DNA from: Terriglobia bacterium
GTDB lineage: Bacteria > Acidobacteriota > Terriglobia > Bryobacterales > Bryobacteraceae
Assembly: GCA_020073445.1 (NCBI GenBank)
Contig: JAIQFE010000009.1
Coordinates: forward strand, 102,745-166,744
Direction of reading: 5' to 3'
Length of the DNA stretch: 64,000 nt
The notes under the pieces are model-generated. The model did no database searches and had not been told where the DNA came from. It was given only the letters and a program-made list of their open reading frames with translations. Numbering within the stretch: position 1 is the first letter of the stretch; each line of letters begins with the position of its first letter. Below, in pieces: positions 7,047 through 16,672 of this stretch. Position numbers and translations under genes: made by a program.

Positions 7047-7098
7047 CCGCATCGGAAACGGTAACAACACACACCTCGCAGCACCGCTTCCGATGCGG
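7047..7098. other. Strong isolated hairpin in an ORF-poor intergenic region
   Basis: CCGCATCGGAA (7047-7057) pairs perfectly with TTCCGATGCGG (7088-7098). The stem continues inward with CGGT (7059-7062) and ACCG (7083-7086). On the plus strand it is followed by TCTTTCT, so it may be a weak terminator or the 3' end of a small RNA. A direct repeat, TAAACGATCTTC, occurs upstream at 6911-6922 and 6925-6936. Otherwise 6893-7211 shows no convincing gene. Confidence 0.5.
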
Positions 7099-7211
7099 TC
7101 TTTCTAACGTCTCCAGCATAACCCTTTTGTTCCCTGCTGTATAGGCCCATCTTTTTCCGCTAGTGCAGATTCTGCAGTACTACAACTTTTCGATGACACC
7201 CGACTGGCGAA

Positions 7212-7433
7212 ATGGCGCTGGAACTATTGGTCCCGGCGGCGGGCGGCGGTACATACTGCGCCGTGCGCATCATTCTTGCCATGCGGCCGGTTGTCGCGAC
7301 CCGCGACGCTCGCGCCATGAGCGACGCTGCCCTGGTGGCTCGGTTCACGCGGAACTGGATTCATTACGGCTTTCTGGGTCACACCGTGCTCTGCGTGCTG
7401 ATTGCCGCGGTCGAAGGCCTGCTGGGCCGCTGA
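7212..7433 (+). CDS. Possible small protein with a hydrophobic C-terminal helix
   Basis: A 73-residue frame with GC-rich third positions and one hydrophobic segment near its end (GFLGHTVLCVLIAAVEGLLG). Internal Met codons at about residues 24 and 36 could be the true start. No family is recognised and there is no strong ribosome-binding site. It is listed only as a candidate; the rest of 7100-7664 shows nothing else that I can support. Confidence 0.3.
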   Translation: MALELLVPAAGGGTYCAVRIILAMRPVVATRDARAMSDAALVARFTRNWIHYGFLGHTVLCVLIAAVEGLLGR

Positions 7434-7664
7434 GCTCGGAAGCGGCCAGCGATAACTCTTGCCTCCTCCGCGAGGTTGCCTTAAACTACAGTTAAGTTCA
7501 CGTCCAGGCGATTCATACCTGTAGCTCCGGCGGTCATTCACCCCATGTCGGGTGGCGTCTCTAAGGCGCGTGGCTCGGATTTTTCCTAATCTTAATATTC
7601 GATAATTCGGGGAAAAGTTGAAACTATTTTCCGTCGGGAGCATTCATAGGGTTAAAGAGCACGC

Positions 7665-8525
7665 ATGGATTTCCGGCTAGCCGTACCTGCGACACGGTTC
7701 TTAATCGTTCACTACCATATCTTCAAGAATGGTGGCAGCACCATCACGTCCATTCTCGAGCGCGAGTTTCGTGATGATTTCGCGACGGTCCACGGACCCG
7801 ACGATGTTTCAGTGGTGGATCCCATAAGTCTGGCGGATTTTGTCGCCAATCATGCATCAATACAGGCGATTTCCAGCCATCATCTCCGTTATCCCAAACC
7901 GGTTCTGCCGAACACGATTGTTTTCGACTGTTGTTTTTTGAGGCAACCGCTCGATCGCCTTCAGTCGCTCTATTCGTATTTTCAGAAGATCATTGCCGAT
8001 GACCCTCTGTGCCGTTTGGCCAAGCAGGAACATCCGCGGTCTTTCTTTAAAAAGCTGATGGACAGCGCGCCGCATTTGGTCAGCAACGTCCAGGTCACCA
8101 TGCTGGCGCTGGGCGGGGCTTTCACGCGGCCGGTGAATGCTGCCGACGTGGAAGTGGCTGCGGACGTGGTCGGGAAGATGGCGATTCCCGGGCTGGTGGA
8201 AAAGTTTGACGAAAGCCTGGTCGCCGCGGAATATTTCCTAAAGCCGGCTTTCCCGCGTCTGCGAATGGATTACCTTCCTCAAAACGTAAGCCGTCCGCTG
8301 GGAGGAAACGCGATCGACCGGCAGGCGTGGCTCAGGCATTCCTGGGGCCCGGACTTGTACGCTACGCTCGAGAGCCTCAATCAGTGCGATCTGGAATTGT
8401 GGCGCCGGGCGGAGCGCGAAATCGCTCGCAGAATCAGGCTGGTTCCCGATGCAGAGCAACGATTGGCCGAATTCCGCTCGCGTTGTCCGAAGAAACCGGT
8501 CTACCCACGCGTGCACATCGCCTAA
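7665..8525 (+). CDS. Sulfotransferase-family protein (PAPS-dependent type)
   Basis: A 286-residue cytosolic protein resembling sulfotransferase family 2 (carbohydrate or lipid sulfotransferases). The segment HYHIFKNGGSTI (residues about 16-27) matches the 5'-phosphosulfate-binding loop 'KxxGtT/S'. FLRQPLDRLQSLYSYF (about 91-106) matches the 3'-phosphate-binding 'R.P..R..S.Y' motif. The acceptor cannot be read from the sequence. It stands alone behind an A+T-rich leader, converges on the phosphoketolase gene, and has locally lower G+C than its neighbours, which may indicate acquisition. Confidence 0.8.
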   Translation: MDFRLAVPATRFLIVHYHIFKNGGSTITSILEREFRDDFATVHGPDDVSVVDPISLADFVANHASIQAISSHHLRYPKPVLPNTIVFDCCFLRQPLDRLQSLYSYFQKIIADDPLCRLAKQEHPRSFFKKLMDSAPHLVSNVQVTMLALGGAFTRPVNAADVEVAADVVGKMAIPGLVEKFDESLVAAEYFLKPAFPRLRMDYLPQNVSRPLGGNAIDRQAWLRHSWGPDLYATLESLNQCDLELWRRAEREIARRIRLVPDAEQRLAEFRSRCPKKPVYPRVHIA

Positions 8526-8530
8526 CTAAC

Positions 8531-8601
8531 GGCCGGCAAAACGGAGCGCAGCGGCGTTACTCCCTCGAAAACCGCCGGTGCCGCCGCGCCCTTTGCCGGC
8601 C
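8531..8601. terminator. Long inverted repeat between convergent genes, probable bidirectional terminator
   Basis: GGCCGGCAAA (8531-8540) pairs perfectly with TTTGCCGGCC (8592-8601). Further complementary G+C-rich segments lie inside (GCGCAGCGGCG against CGCCGCGC). It sits between the stop codons of the sulfotransferase (8525) and phosphoketolase (8609) genes. There is no T-run, so it may act by RNA structure or be a palindromic repeat. Confidence 0.5.
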
Positions 8602-8608
8602 AACCTGG

Positions 8609-11014
8609 CTAACGTTCCCACCGCCAATCGCGAATTTCCGGCATATCGTCCCCGTAGCGCGCGATGTAGAGCTTGTGCTCGATCAGTCTGTCGTGCAGGA
8701 GGCGCTTCTGGGCCACGGCCCGTTCGGCCAGGCCGGGTACGCGGTCGATCACGTCGCCCGCCAGGTGAAACCGGTCCAGGTCATTGAGGACCGTCATATC
8801 GAAGGGCGTCGTAGTGGTCCCCTCTTCCTTGTACCCGCGAACGTGTAGATTGTCGTGATTCGTTCGCCGATACGTCAGGCGATGAATCAGCCAGGGATAG
8901 CCGTGAAAGGCGAATACGATGGGCCGGTTCGTGGTGAACAGGGCATCGAATTTTTCATCGGTCATGCCGTGAGGATGTTCTCTTCGTGGCTGCAACGCCA
9001 TCAGATCCACGACGTTCACGACGCGAATTTTCAGATCGGGAATGTGCTTGCGCAGCCAATCGACTGCCGCTAGTGTCTCGAGCGTGGGAACATCACCCGC
9101 GCAGGCCATCACTACATCTGGCTCCGCCTCGCCAGCGGTGCCGGCCCACTTCCATATGCCGGCGCCAGCAGTACAATGTGCCACCGCCGCATCCATATCG
9201 AGCCACTGCAGCGCAGGCTGTTTCCCCGCGACGATCACATTGACATAGTGCTTGCTGCGCAGGCAGTGGTCGGCCACCGATAGCAGGGTGTTCGCGTCGG
9301 GGGGCAGATACACACGCACCACTTCCGCACTCTTGTTGACAACGTGGTCGAGGAAGCCCGGATCCTGATGGCTGAATCCATTGTGATCCTGCCGCCAGAC
9401 ATGCGACGTGAGCAAATAGTTCAAAGATGCGATCGGCGATCGCCAGGGGATATGGCGCGTGACCTTCAGCCATTTGGCGTGCTGGTTGAACATCGAATCG
9501 ATAATGTGGATGAACGCCTCATAGCAGGAGAAGAATCCATGCCGTCCTGTGAGCAGATAGCCTTCGAGCCACCCCTGGCACATGTGCTCGCTCAGCACTT
9601 CCATGACGCGGCCATCGGGAGCGACGTGATCGTCCGATGGCAGGATCAGCGCTTCGGAGGTTCGGCTCGTCGCCTCGAACACGGCATCTAAACGGTTCGA
9701 GGACGTTTCATCGGGACCAAAGATGCGGAAATTGTCCGCATTGAGTTCGAGGATGTCGCGCAGCATTTTGCCCAGGGCGCGCGTGGCTTCGGCGGTTTCG
9801 ACGCCCGGCGCGGATACGGGCACGGCATACTTGCGGAAATCGGGCATGCGCAGCTCTCGCAAAAGAAGTCCGCCATTGGCGTGCGGATTGCAGCCCATGC
9901 GCCGGTTCCCCCGGGGCGGCAGAGCCCGGAGCTCCGGAATCGGGCGTCCTGTGTCGTCGAAAAGCTCCTCAGGCTTATAGCTGCGCATCCACGTTTCGAG
10001 CATCTGAAGATGCTCAGGCTTGGTGGCAAGCTCGGATAGAGGCACCTGATGGGCTCGGAACGTTCCTTCAATCTGCTTGCCGTCCACTTCCTTGGGACCG
10101 GTCCAGCCCTTTGGCGTGACCATCACGATCATGGGCCACACGGGTCTCTTGGAAACACCGTGCTCACGGGCTTCCTTCTGAATGCCGCGGATTTCTTCGA
10201 TCACGGAATCGAGGGTCGCGGCCATCTCCTGATGCACCAGCGCCGGATCGGAGCCTTCGACGAAGCGCGGCGCATACCCGCAACCCTGGAGCATGCCGAT
10301 GAGCTCGCTGCGATCGATCCGCGCGAGCACGGTGGGACCGGCGATCTTGTAGCCGTTCAAATGAAGAATCGGAATCACCGCGCCGTCGCGCACGGGGTTG
10401 AGGAATTTGTTCGAGTGCCAGCTGGCGGCGAGCGCTCCGGTCTCCGCTTCGCCATCGCCGATGACGCAGCAGACGATCAGATCGGGATTATCAAACGCCG
10501 CTCCATGAGCATGCAAAAGCGAGTAGCCTAGCTCACCTCCCTCATGAATCGAGCCGGGTGTTTCCGGAGCGACGTGGCTGGGGATGCCGCCGGGAAATGA
10601 AAACTGCTTGAACAGACCCTGCATCCCCTGGGCATCCTGCGTGATGTTGGGGAAACGCTCGGTGTAGCTGCCCTCCAGCCAGGAGTTCGCGACGATCCCC
10701 GGACCGCCGTGACCAGGTCCGCAGACGTAGATCATGTTGAGGTCGTACTTCACGATGGCCCGGTTGCAGTGGGCATAGATGAGATTGAGGCCGGGCGTGG
10801 TGCCCCAGTGCCCCAGCAGGCGCGGCTTGACGTGCTCGATCTTCAGGGGTTCGGTCAGCAGCGGATTATCGAAGAGATAGATCTGTCCGACCGACAGATA
10901 GTTCGCAGCGCGCCAGTATGCGTCGATGCGGCGGAGCTCATCGGACGAGAGCGGACCCACTGGCTCCAGCGTAGCATCAGCCGCGCGAGTGATTTGCGCA
11001 GCCGGTGTACGCAT
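8609..11014 (-). CDS. xfp: Xylulose-5-phosphate/fructose-6-phosphate phosphoketolase
   Basis: A thiamine-diphosphate enzyme splitting xylulose 5-phosphate or fructose 6-phosphate with phosphate into acetyl phosphate and a triose or tetrose phosphate. The 801-residue length is typical of the family. The start shows the hallmark [17 protein letters not shown] (about 31-47). [10 protein letters not shown] (about 69-78) and the cofactor/Mg motif GDGEAETG (186-193) are present, as is the C-terminal RDWRW. The gene overlaps the 3' end of the phosphorylase gene by 38 bp (ATG at 11012-11014), so it is translated from the same message. No acetate kinase gene is in the window to use its acetyl phosphate. 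Confidence 0.95.
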   Translation of the reverse strand: MRTPAAQITRAADATLEPVGPLSSDELRRIDAYWRAANYLSVGQIYLFDNPLLTEPLKIEHVKPRLLGHWGTTPGLNLIYAHCNRAIVKYDLNMIYVCGPGHGGPGIVANSWLEGSYTERFPNITQDAQGMQGLFKQFSFPGGIPSHVAPETPGSIHEGGELGYSLLHAHGAAFDNPDLIVCCVIGDGEAETGALAASWHSNKFLNPVRDGAVIPILHLNGYKIAGPTVLARIDRSELIGMLQGCGYAPRFVEGSDPALVHQEMAATLDSVIEEIRGIQKEAREHGVSKRPVWPMIVMVTPKGWTGPKEVDGKQIEGTFRAHQVPLSELATKPEHLQMLETWMRSYKPEELFDDTGRPIPELRALPPRGNRRMGCNPHANGGLLLRELRMPDFRKYAVPVSAPGVETAEATRALGKMLRDILELNADNFRIFGPDETSSNRLDAVFEATSRTSEALILPSDDHVAPDGRVMEVLSEHMCQGWLEGYLLTGRHGFFSCYEAFIHIIDSMFNQHAKWLKVTRHIPWRSPIASLNYLLTSHVWRQDHNGFSHQDPGFLDHVVNKSAEVVRVYLPPDANTLLSVADHCLRSKHYVNVIVAGKQPALQWLDMDAAVAHCTAGAGIWKWAGTAGEAEPDVVMACAGDVPTLETLAAVDWLRKHIPDLKIRVVNVVDLMALQPRREHPHGMTDEKFDALFTTNRPIVFAFHGYPWLIHRLTYRRTNHDNLHVRGYKEEGTTTTPFDMTVLNDLDRFHLAGDVIDRVPGLAERAVAQKRLLHDRLIEHKLYIARYGDDMPEIRDWRWER

Positions 11015-12704
11015 TGGAAAGATACTGGTCCATCATGCGCTCGGTGTTGAAAAACGAGCCGTTCAGGGCGATGGTGTAGCGCATCACCTCGGCGAAGCCA
11101 TCCGGGCGCCTATAGAACAGAGGCAGGATCACCTTTTCGAGCTTGTCATACAGCGATGCGGCTTCGACGCCGTGATCTTCGGGCAAATCCTCTTCCTTGC
11201 CGATGGCCCAGCCGGTGGATCCCTCTACGCAGCCCTCGATCCACCAGCCATCGAGAATACTCAGGCTGGGAACTCCGTTCAGTGCGGCCTTCATGCCGCT
11301 GGTACCGGATGCTTCGAAGGGCCGGTGCGGAGTATTGAGCCACAGATCCGCTCCACTGGTCATGAGTTGCGCCCAGCGCATGTCGTAGTCGGGAATGTAG
11401 ACCACTTTGACGTTTCCCGCCAGAGACTGTGCGGCCCGGAATACCCCGCGGATCATCTCCTTGCCTTCATTGTCGTGCGGATGGGCTTTCCCGCCAAAAA
11501 TCACCTGGAACGGGCCAACGTGCCCGGCGATGGATTTCAGCCGTTCCAGGTCGGTAAACAAGAGATCGGCGCGTTTGTATGCCGCTGCGCGCCGGGCGAA
11601 GGCGATGGTCAAGATGGACGGATCGAACTCGGCACCGGTGGCTTGTTTCAGCTCGGCGAGCAGAGCCAACTTGGCGCCGGCATGAGCTTCCCGGATTTCT
11701 TCCAGCGGTACGCCGACTACGTAGCGCAGATAGAGATTGTCCTTGCGCCATTCGGGCACATGGCGATCATAAAGTTCCTGGAACTTGGGCGCCGCCCACG
11801 TGACCGCGTGTACGCCGTTGGTAATGGCGCGGACCGGATAGTTGGGGAACAGGCCTCGAGATACCTCGCCGTGATGCATGGCGACGCCATTGATATAGCG
11901 CGAAAAGCGCAGCGCCAGGTAGGTCATGTTCAGCGTGTTGTCCGGACAGCACGCAGTCACATCCAAGACAGCTGCCCGGTCGGCGCCGATCACCTGGTTG
12001 ACGAGTTCGCGCGGGAACTTGTCGAAGGCCGCGGGCACGGGCGTATGAGTGGTGAATACGCAACGTTGGCGGACCGACTCGATATCGGCTTCGCTTGCGG
12101 TTCCCAGACGCGAGCTTCCGATCCTCTGCTCCAGCAGCGCGAGCGTCAGAAGCGCGGAGTGGCCTTCGTTCAGATGGTAGTTTTCGATGCTGGTGTGGCC
12201 CAGGCTGTTGAGGATTTTGACGCCGCCCATCCCCAGCACGGCTTCTTGGCGCAGCCTGTAGGGCTGATCGCCGCCGTATAAGTAGTCGGTGAGCTCGCGG
12301 TCCGCAGGGTCGTTTTCAGGCAGATCCGTGTCGAGCAAATAAACCGGCACGGTCGCGCCGGCAATACCGGTGAGCGTGTATCGCCAGGCCCGGATCTGTA
12401 CGCGCCGGCCCGCTAGTTCCAACCATATCACCGTAGTTAGCGGCTCCAACACTTCTTCCGGCTTCCAGATGGCCGGCTCCTCCTGCTGGTTCCCTTGGGC
12501 GTCGAGGCGCTGCCGGAAGTAGCCTTTCCGGTACACCAGGGTGACACCAACGATGGGGACGGCCAGATCGGCCGCCGAGCGGAGCATGTCGCCCGCCAGG
12601 ACACCGAGGCCGCCCGAATAGGTGGGCAAATCGGGCCGCAGAGCGATCTCCATGGAGAAGTAGGCCACTCGCCGCTCGTTCGGCAGCGATGAGGAATCCG
12701 TCAT
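10977..12704 (-). CDS. glgP: Alpha-glucan phosphorylase, short form (GT35)
   Basis: A PLP enzyme releasing glucose 1-phosphate from glycogen or maltodextrin. At 575 residues it belongs to the short TIGR02094-like branch rather than the 800-residue glycogen phosphorylases. The N-terminal [20 protein letters not shown] and the PLP-lysine loop [14 protein letters not shown] (Lys at about residue 470) are intact. [12 protein letters not shown] is the phosphate/donor-site segment. The start is ATG at 12702-12704. It follows the universal stress protein gene by about 80 bp and overlaps xfp, linking glucan breakdown to the phosphoketolase reaction. Confidence 0.93.
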   Translation of the reverse strand: MTDSSSLPNERRVAYFSMEIALRPDLPTYSGGLGVLAGDMLRSAADLAVPIVGVTLVYRKGYFRQRLDAQGNQQEEPAIWKPEEVLEPLTTVIWLELAGRRVQIRAWRYTLTGIAGATVPVYLLDTDLPENDPADRELTDYLYGGDQPYRLRQEAVLGMGGVKILNSLGHTSIENYHLNEGHSALLTLALLEQRIGSSRLGTASEADIESVRQRCVFTTHTPVPAAFDKFPRELVNQVIGADRAAVLDVTACCPDNTLNMTYLALRFSRYINGVAMHHGEVSRGLFPNYPVRAITNGVHAVTWAAPKFQELYDRHVPEWRKDNLYLRYVVGVPLEEIREAHAGAKLALLAELKQATGAEFDPSILTIAFARRAAAYKRADLLFTDLERLKSIAGHVGPFQVIFGGKAHPHDNEGKEMIRGVFRAAQSLAGNVKVVYIPDYDMRWAQLMTSGADLWLNTPHRPFEASGTSGMKAALNGVPSLSILDGWWIEGCVEGSTGWAIGKEEDLPEDHGVEAASLYDKLEKVILPLFYRRPDGFAEVMRYTIALNGSFFNTERMMDQYLSNAYTGCANHSRG

Positions 12705-12786
12705 TTCTCGATCCAGCCTCCAGGGCGTGCGCTAAATCCCACAGGGCCGTGGGCGTACTCACCCATCGTCACTCTTATAACGATCC

Positions 12787-13677
12787 TCAGATGCTCAGGA
12801 CCGGGCATGGAGAATCGCGCACAATCGAGTACAGCCTGGACCAGACGCGGCTGACGATCCCCTGGTCATGCCCTCGGCCGACAACAAGCAGGTCACCTTT
12901 CCGGCGGACGATCTCCTCACGGATTCCGTCGGCAACCCCGGCGTCGATGACGACGTCCGGCACGTCCAGATTCAGGCGATCCTTCAGGCTCCGCATATGG
13001 GTGTGGCCCGCGTCGATCAGGTCCTGCCGGTAGGGCGTGAAGTCGATTTCCGGCGTCGCCGGGGGCATTTCGAGCACGTGTACCAGAGCCAGGCTCGCCT
13101 GGTAGGACTTGGCCATGGCCGCAGCTGCCCGGAGAACGGCCTCCGATTCCGGGGTCTCATCCAGCGCGCAGATGATGGATTTGTAGGGAACCGTGGGCGC
13201 ATGCCCCTGAATGGCGGTGCCGGTGCCGGTCCAGACGGCGGCGCTGACATCATGCAGCACCTTAGCGGTGACCGAGCCGAGCAGGAATCGCCGGATGACC
13301 CCGTCGCCGCGCGTCGGCATCATCACCAGATCGGCGCCCTGATGTTGCAGGACTTTGTGAATGACGGCGCCAGCTTCACCTTCCTCGGTGAGTAAGTTGG
13401 GGCGCTGGCCGGGAAACTCTTCCGTGGCGAACGCGCTTAGCCGCTGTCCTTCGACCTGACGGGCTTCTTCCGCGATCTTGGGATCCGCGTACGCCACATC
13501 GCTATATACCAGGACACTTTCGATGTCGCGATTCACGAATACAGGGCGCAGGGCGTACGCATGTACTAAGGTGAGGTCGGCCGAGAAGTGCCGGGTCATG
13601 TCCTTCACGTACGGAACCATGGCCGCGCACGAGGCGGAATAATCCACCGGAAACAATACTTTTTTGAAGGGCAACAT
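12787..13677 (-). CDS. Tandem-domain universal stress protein
   Basis: A 296-residue protein with two UspA-like domains. The first begins KKVLFPVDYSASC and has the nucleotide-loop segment MPTRGDGVIRRFLLGS (about residues 119-134). The second begins KSIICALDETPESEAV (about 168) and ends SPCPVLSI, with a less canonical loop (GRGHDQGIVSRVWS), so ATP binding may be confined to the first domain. A GAGGG site precedes the ATG. It begins 8 bp after the phosphoribosyltransferase stop and is followed by the phosphorylase gene, consistent with a low-energy or redox stress regulon. Confidence 0.93.
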   Translation of the reverse strand: MLPFKKVLFPVDYSASCAAMVPYVKDMTRHFSADLTLVHAYALRPVFVNRDIESVLVYSDVAYADPKIAEEARQVEGQRLSAFATEEFPGQRPNLLTEEGEAGAVIHKVLQHQGADLVMMPTRGDGVIRRFLLGSVTAKVLHDVSAAVWTGTGTAIQGHAPTVPYKSIICALDETPESEAVLRAAAAMAKSYQASLALVHVLEMPPATPEIDFTPYRQDLIDAGHTHMRSLKDRLNLDVPDVVIDAGVADGIREEIVRRKGDLLVVGRGHDQGIVSRVWSRLYSIVRDSPCPVLSI

Positions 13678-13685
13678 AGCACCCT

Positions 13686-14363
13686 CTATTGTGCATTTTC
13701 GCGGCCAATCGTGGAAGGCACTGCGGAAAGAGCGTCTTGCACTTCGCGATCGGAGACCTGAGTGAAGTCCTCATACCAGGCTCCGACTGCTTCGAAGGGC
13801 TCGGGAGAAGACAGGCATACGACCTCGTCGGCTTCCCGGCGCATCGCGTCGCAAGTCGACGGGCGACCCACGGGTACGGCGACTACAATTCGTTTTGCGC
13901 CCTGATGACGAAGGGCGCGTACCGCGGCCAGCATGGTACTGCCCGTGGCGAGCCCGTCGTCGACGATGATGACTTCCTTGCCGCGAACCTCGATCATGGA
14001 GCGTGTCCCGCGATAGAGACGGCTGCGCCGGTCGATCTCGCGCTCTTCGCGTGCGGCTATTTCTTCGATAACCCGCTGGGTGAGTTCGCACTCACGGACC
14101 AACCCTTGGTCGATTACGCGCACCGCTGGGTCTGTTCCCGCTGTTTCCGCGATTGCGCCAAATCCCAGCTCGGGCTGCCAGGGAACACCCAGCTTGCGGA
14201 CTAGGAACACGTCCATGGGAGCGCCCAGGAAGTCGGCTACGATGCGTGCTACGGGCGCTCCGCCGCGCGGCAGGCCGAGAACCACCAAGTTAGGGTGTCC
14301 CACATACTCGGTCAGCGCCTGGGCCAGCAGGCGACCGGCTTCTTCGCGATTGCGAAACATCAT
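13686..14363 (-). CDS. Phosphoribosyltransferase-domain protein of the stress operon
   Basis: A type I PRTase-fold protein of about 225 residues. The PRPP-binding signature EVIIVDDGLATGST is at about residues 130-143. An N-terminal GLPRGGAPVARIVADFLG and the segment VRKLGVPWQPELGFGAIAE are characteristic of stand-alone PRTases often found beside universal stress proteins. The substrate is unknown. An upstream in-frame ATG at 14447 would lengthen it, but that stretch runs through a palindromic repeat (14405-14456), so I start at ATG 14361-14363 (a second ATG follows immediately). It is the first gene of the PRTase-Usp-GlgP-Xfp series. Confidence 0.88.
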   Translation of the reverse strand: MMFRNREEAGRLLAQALTEYVGHPNLVVLGLPRGGAPVARIVADFLGAPMDVFLVRKLGVPWQPELGFGAIAETAGTDPAVRVIDQGLVRECELTQRVIEEIAAREEREIDRRSRLYRGTRSMIEVRGKEVIIVDDGLATGSTMLAAVRALRHQGAKRIVVAVPVGRPSTCDAMRREADEVVCLSSPEPFEAVGAWYEDFTQVSDREVQDALSAVPSTIGRENAQ

Positions 14364-14404
14364 CTCACGAATGTTAGTGCAGTTGTGGTGCCAGATCGCC
14401 CCCG

Positions 14405-14456
14405 CCCTAACAGGCGGGGCTGGGCAGAAGCGCGCGTTTAGCCCCACCTGTCAGGG
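14405..14456. repeat. 17-bp imperfect inverted repeat between operons
   Basis: CCCTAACAGGCGGGGCT (14405-14421) faces AGCCCCACCTGTCAGGG (14440-14456), pairing with two mismatches across an 18-nt loop. It lies between the VWA gene stop (14464) and the phosphoribosyltransferase start (14363), both read leftward. It has no T-run and looks like an intergenic palindromic unit that could also act as an RNA barrier between the two operons. Confidence 0.6.
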
Positions 14457-14463
14457 TGAGGGA

Positions 14464-15681
14464 CTAGTGGATCGTGCGCGTTTTGCGGTTCATGTAGTCC
14501 ATCAGCAGATATTGCCCCAGGTTGTGGGGAGTGGTGAAGTACGCCTTGCCGCGGCACAGCTGCGTCACCTTCTGGATGAACTGGACCAATCCGTAATCGC
14601 TGGCCAGCATGAACGTGTTGATCAGGATGTTCTGGCGCTTGCAGCGATTGACTTCTTCGAGCGTGCGGCTGATCACCAGCGGATCCAGGCCGAAGGCATT
14701 GCGGTAGATGCGCCCGTCCTCGAGCGTCAACGCGCTGGGCTTGCCGTCGGTGATCATGATGATCTGCTTCATGTCCTTGCGTTCCTGGTTGAGCAGGCGT
14801 TGCGCCAGGATCAGACCCTCGCGCGTATTGGTGTAGTACGGGCCGACTTGCACGCGCGCGAGTTCCTCGATCCGCAGCTCCTCGGCCGAATCGTGGAACA
14901 GCACGCAGCGCAGCGAGTCGCCGGGGTATTGCGTCCGGATCAGGTGCGAGAGCGCCATGGCCACTTTCTTGGCCGGCGTGAAGCGGTCTTCGCCGTACAG
15001 GATCATGCTGTGGCTGCAATCGAGCATCAGGACCGTGGCGCAGGAACTTTGATACTCGGATTGGTGCACGTGCAGATCTTCGTATTCGAGGTTCAACGGC
15101 AGCTTGACGCCTTCGCGCTGCATCGCGCTGAACAGAGTCTGGCAGACGTCCAGATTCATGGTGTCGCCGAATTCGTACTGCTTGGCCGCGCCGGTAGTCT
15201 CGACGCCTGTGGCCAGATCGCGCGTGTCATGCGCACCGAAGCTCGAATGGCCCAGCGATCCTAGCAGATCCTTTAGGGTCTTGAAGCCGAGGAAATCGAC
15301 GCTCTTATCGGTGATCTTGACGTCGACTTTGCTTTCCTGCTTACCGGCGCCGCCGGACTGCTGATCGGTGTTGATGTAGCCTTCGTCGACCAGCTTCTGG
15401 ACAAGTTTGCCGAGCAACTGGTCCATCTCCTCTTCGCTCATGCTTTCGAGCTTTTGCTGGATCTGTTCGGCGCGTTCGGGATCAAAGAATTCACCGCGCT
15501 GGAGGGCTTCTTCGATGGCGCGCTTGAGTTCGTCGAGCGAGTGCTCGTTGAACTCGCTGAACTGCATGTAGGGGTTGTTGAAGCCGCTTTCGAGGAAAAA
15601 GTCGGAGAGCGCCTTCATGAGGTCTTCAGCGCTCAGACCAAGATCCTCGCCGGTGTACTTGGAATAGCGTACCGATTTCAT
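14464..15681 (-). CDS. VWA-domain protein, partner of an AAA+ ATPase
   Basis: A 405-residue protein. The N-terminal half is helical, acidic and Gln/Glu-rich (residues about 40-110). The C-terminal half is a von Willebrand A domain with the MIDAS motif DCSHS (residues 221-225) and a second conserved aspartate in [12 protein letters not shown]. Proteins of this kind work with MoxR/Mg-chelatase-type ATPases as metal-dependent adaptors, and such an ATPase lies upstream on the same strand (16673-18166), although a PEP-CTERM gene separates them. There is no signal peptide. The start is ATG at 15679-15681. Confidence 0.88.
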   Translation of the reverse strand: MKSVRYSKYTGEDLGLSAEDLMKALSDFFLESGFNNPYMQFSEFNEHSLDELKRAIEEALQRGEFFDPERAEQIQQKLESMSEEEMDQLLGKLVQKLVDEGYINTDQQSGGAGKQESKVDVKITDKSVDFLGFKTLKDLLGSLGHSSFGAHDTRDLATGVETTGAAKQYEFGDTMNLDVCQTLFSAMQREGVKLPLNLEYEDLHVHQSEYQSSCATVLMLDCSHSMILYGEDRFTPAKKVAMALSHLIRTQYPGDSLRCVLFHDSAEELRIEELARVQVGPYYTNTREGLILAQRLLNQERKDMKQIIMITDGKPSALTLEDGRIYRNAFGLDPLVISRTLEEVNRCKRQNILINTFMLASDYGLVQFIQKVTQLCRGKAYFTTPHNLGQYLLMDYMNRKTRTIH

Positions 15682-15749
15682 GCGGGCGCGAGAACCTCCC
15701 TCTCCACGCTACCATGCCGCAGGGAGGGAGGTATGCGCCGCGAAACAAT

Positions 15750-16451
15750 TCACGCCCTGCGCGGCTTCAGGCCAAAGAGCAGAAGGCCGGCGCCAGCCAC
15801 CAGCATCGAAATGGTGCTCGGCTCGGGAACGGACGGGGAGGATGTCACGTCGAATTGGCCCGAATAGGTGCTGCTGACGGTTCCGCCGGCCAGAAGAGTA
15901 GATTGAATCGCTGCCGTGGTTGCGAGCGCCTGCGTGGTGAACCCACCGGACCAAAGACCAGTGACGCCGCCGTCGTCGATCGTGCCGTTCGCCGTAAAAC
16001 TCACCAGCGTAATTGCTCCGAGGTTGGTTAAGACGAAGGGAGAGCCCGCGGATGCGGAACACGATTGCCCGATTGTAAGACCCGCGCAATTGGTATTCGC
16101 CGAGCCCGGGCCAAGTCCCGTCAACACGAAGTCCAGGGTTGTCCCCTGAAAAGTCATGAACTGGTCGACCGACCCACCGCCCGCGGTTAGGTTCATGATG
16201 TCGCCCACGACGCCAGTCCCCAGCGTTCCTCCGGAATAGGTCAGGTTGGTTCCCGCACCTGTGTCGATGCAGCCTGTTCCGGCTTGTGATCCCGTAGGCA
16301 GCCAGCTAATGGATAGCTCCGAAAACGAAACGCCCCCGCCCGCACAATTGGCCACGTCTAGGGATCCGATCACATTGGCCGAGGCCGGCTTCACGAACAC
16401 AAAACACGTTACCGCGGCCAGCATCGCCAGCGGGATACGAAGATACGACAT
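15750..16451 (-). CDS. PEP-CTERM sorting-domain protein
   Basis: A 233-residue exported protein. It has a signal peptide (IPLAMLAAVTCFVFVKPASA), a Gly/Thr/Ser-rich beta-type body with few charges, and a terminal sorting signal of VPEPSTISML, a hydrophobic helix and a basic KPRR end (about residues 208-233). This tripartite tail is recognised by exosortase/archaeosortase-type enzymes and typical of proteins in exopolysaccharide-producing bacteria. No exosortase gene is in the window. It lies between the AAA+ ATPase and VWA genes. Confidence 0.9.
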   Translation of the reverse strand: MSYLRIPLAMLAAVTCFVFVKPASANVIGSLDVANCAGGGVSFSELSISWLPTGSQAGTGCIDTGAGTNLTYSGGTLGTGVVGDIMNLTAGGGSVDQFMTFQGTTLDFVLTGLGPGSANTNCAGLTIGQSCSASAGSPFVLTNLGAITLVSFTANGTIDDGGVTGLWSGGFTTQALATTAAIQSTLLAGGTVSSTYSGQFDVTSSPSVPEPSTISMLVAGAGLLLFGLKPRRA

Positions 16452-16672
16452 GGGACTGCTCCGTCGAGGCCAAGTCTTTCCTTGTGCCCGAACCCGATCA
16501 GCTTACCCGGAGGGGGCGGAATTGCTAACTGTACGTTGGTGCTACCGGGGTGCCCAACCGTACTGGTACGCCGTGGGCGTGAGGTACTCAGGGTGAGGCG
16601 AGGCGGGATCAGGCGCGCACTGGGCTGCGGTCTTCTCCGCGATCATCACGTCTGGCAACCGAACCGATGATT

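Noticed and set aside
6910..7119. Small minus-strand frame of 69 codons in the RNA-rich intergenic region
   Set aside because: No family features or ribosome-binding site, and it runs through the strong 7047-7098 hairpin.
10926..12281. Open frame of 451 codons opposite the glucan phosphorylase gene
   Set aside because: Antisense to intact GT35 motifs; no domain, no ribosome-binding site.
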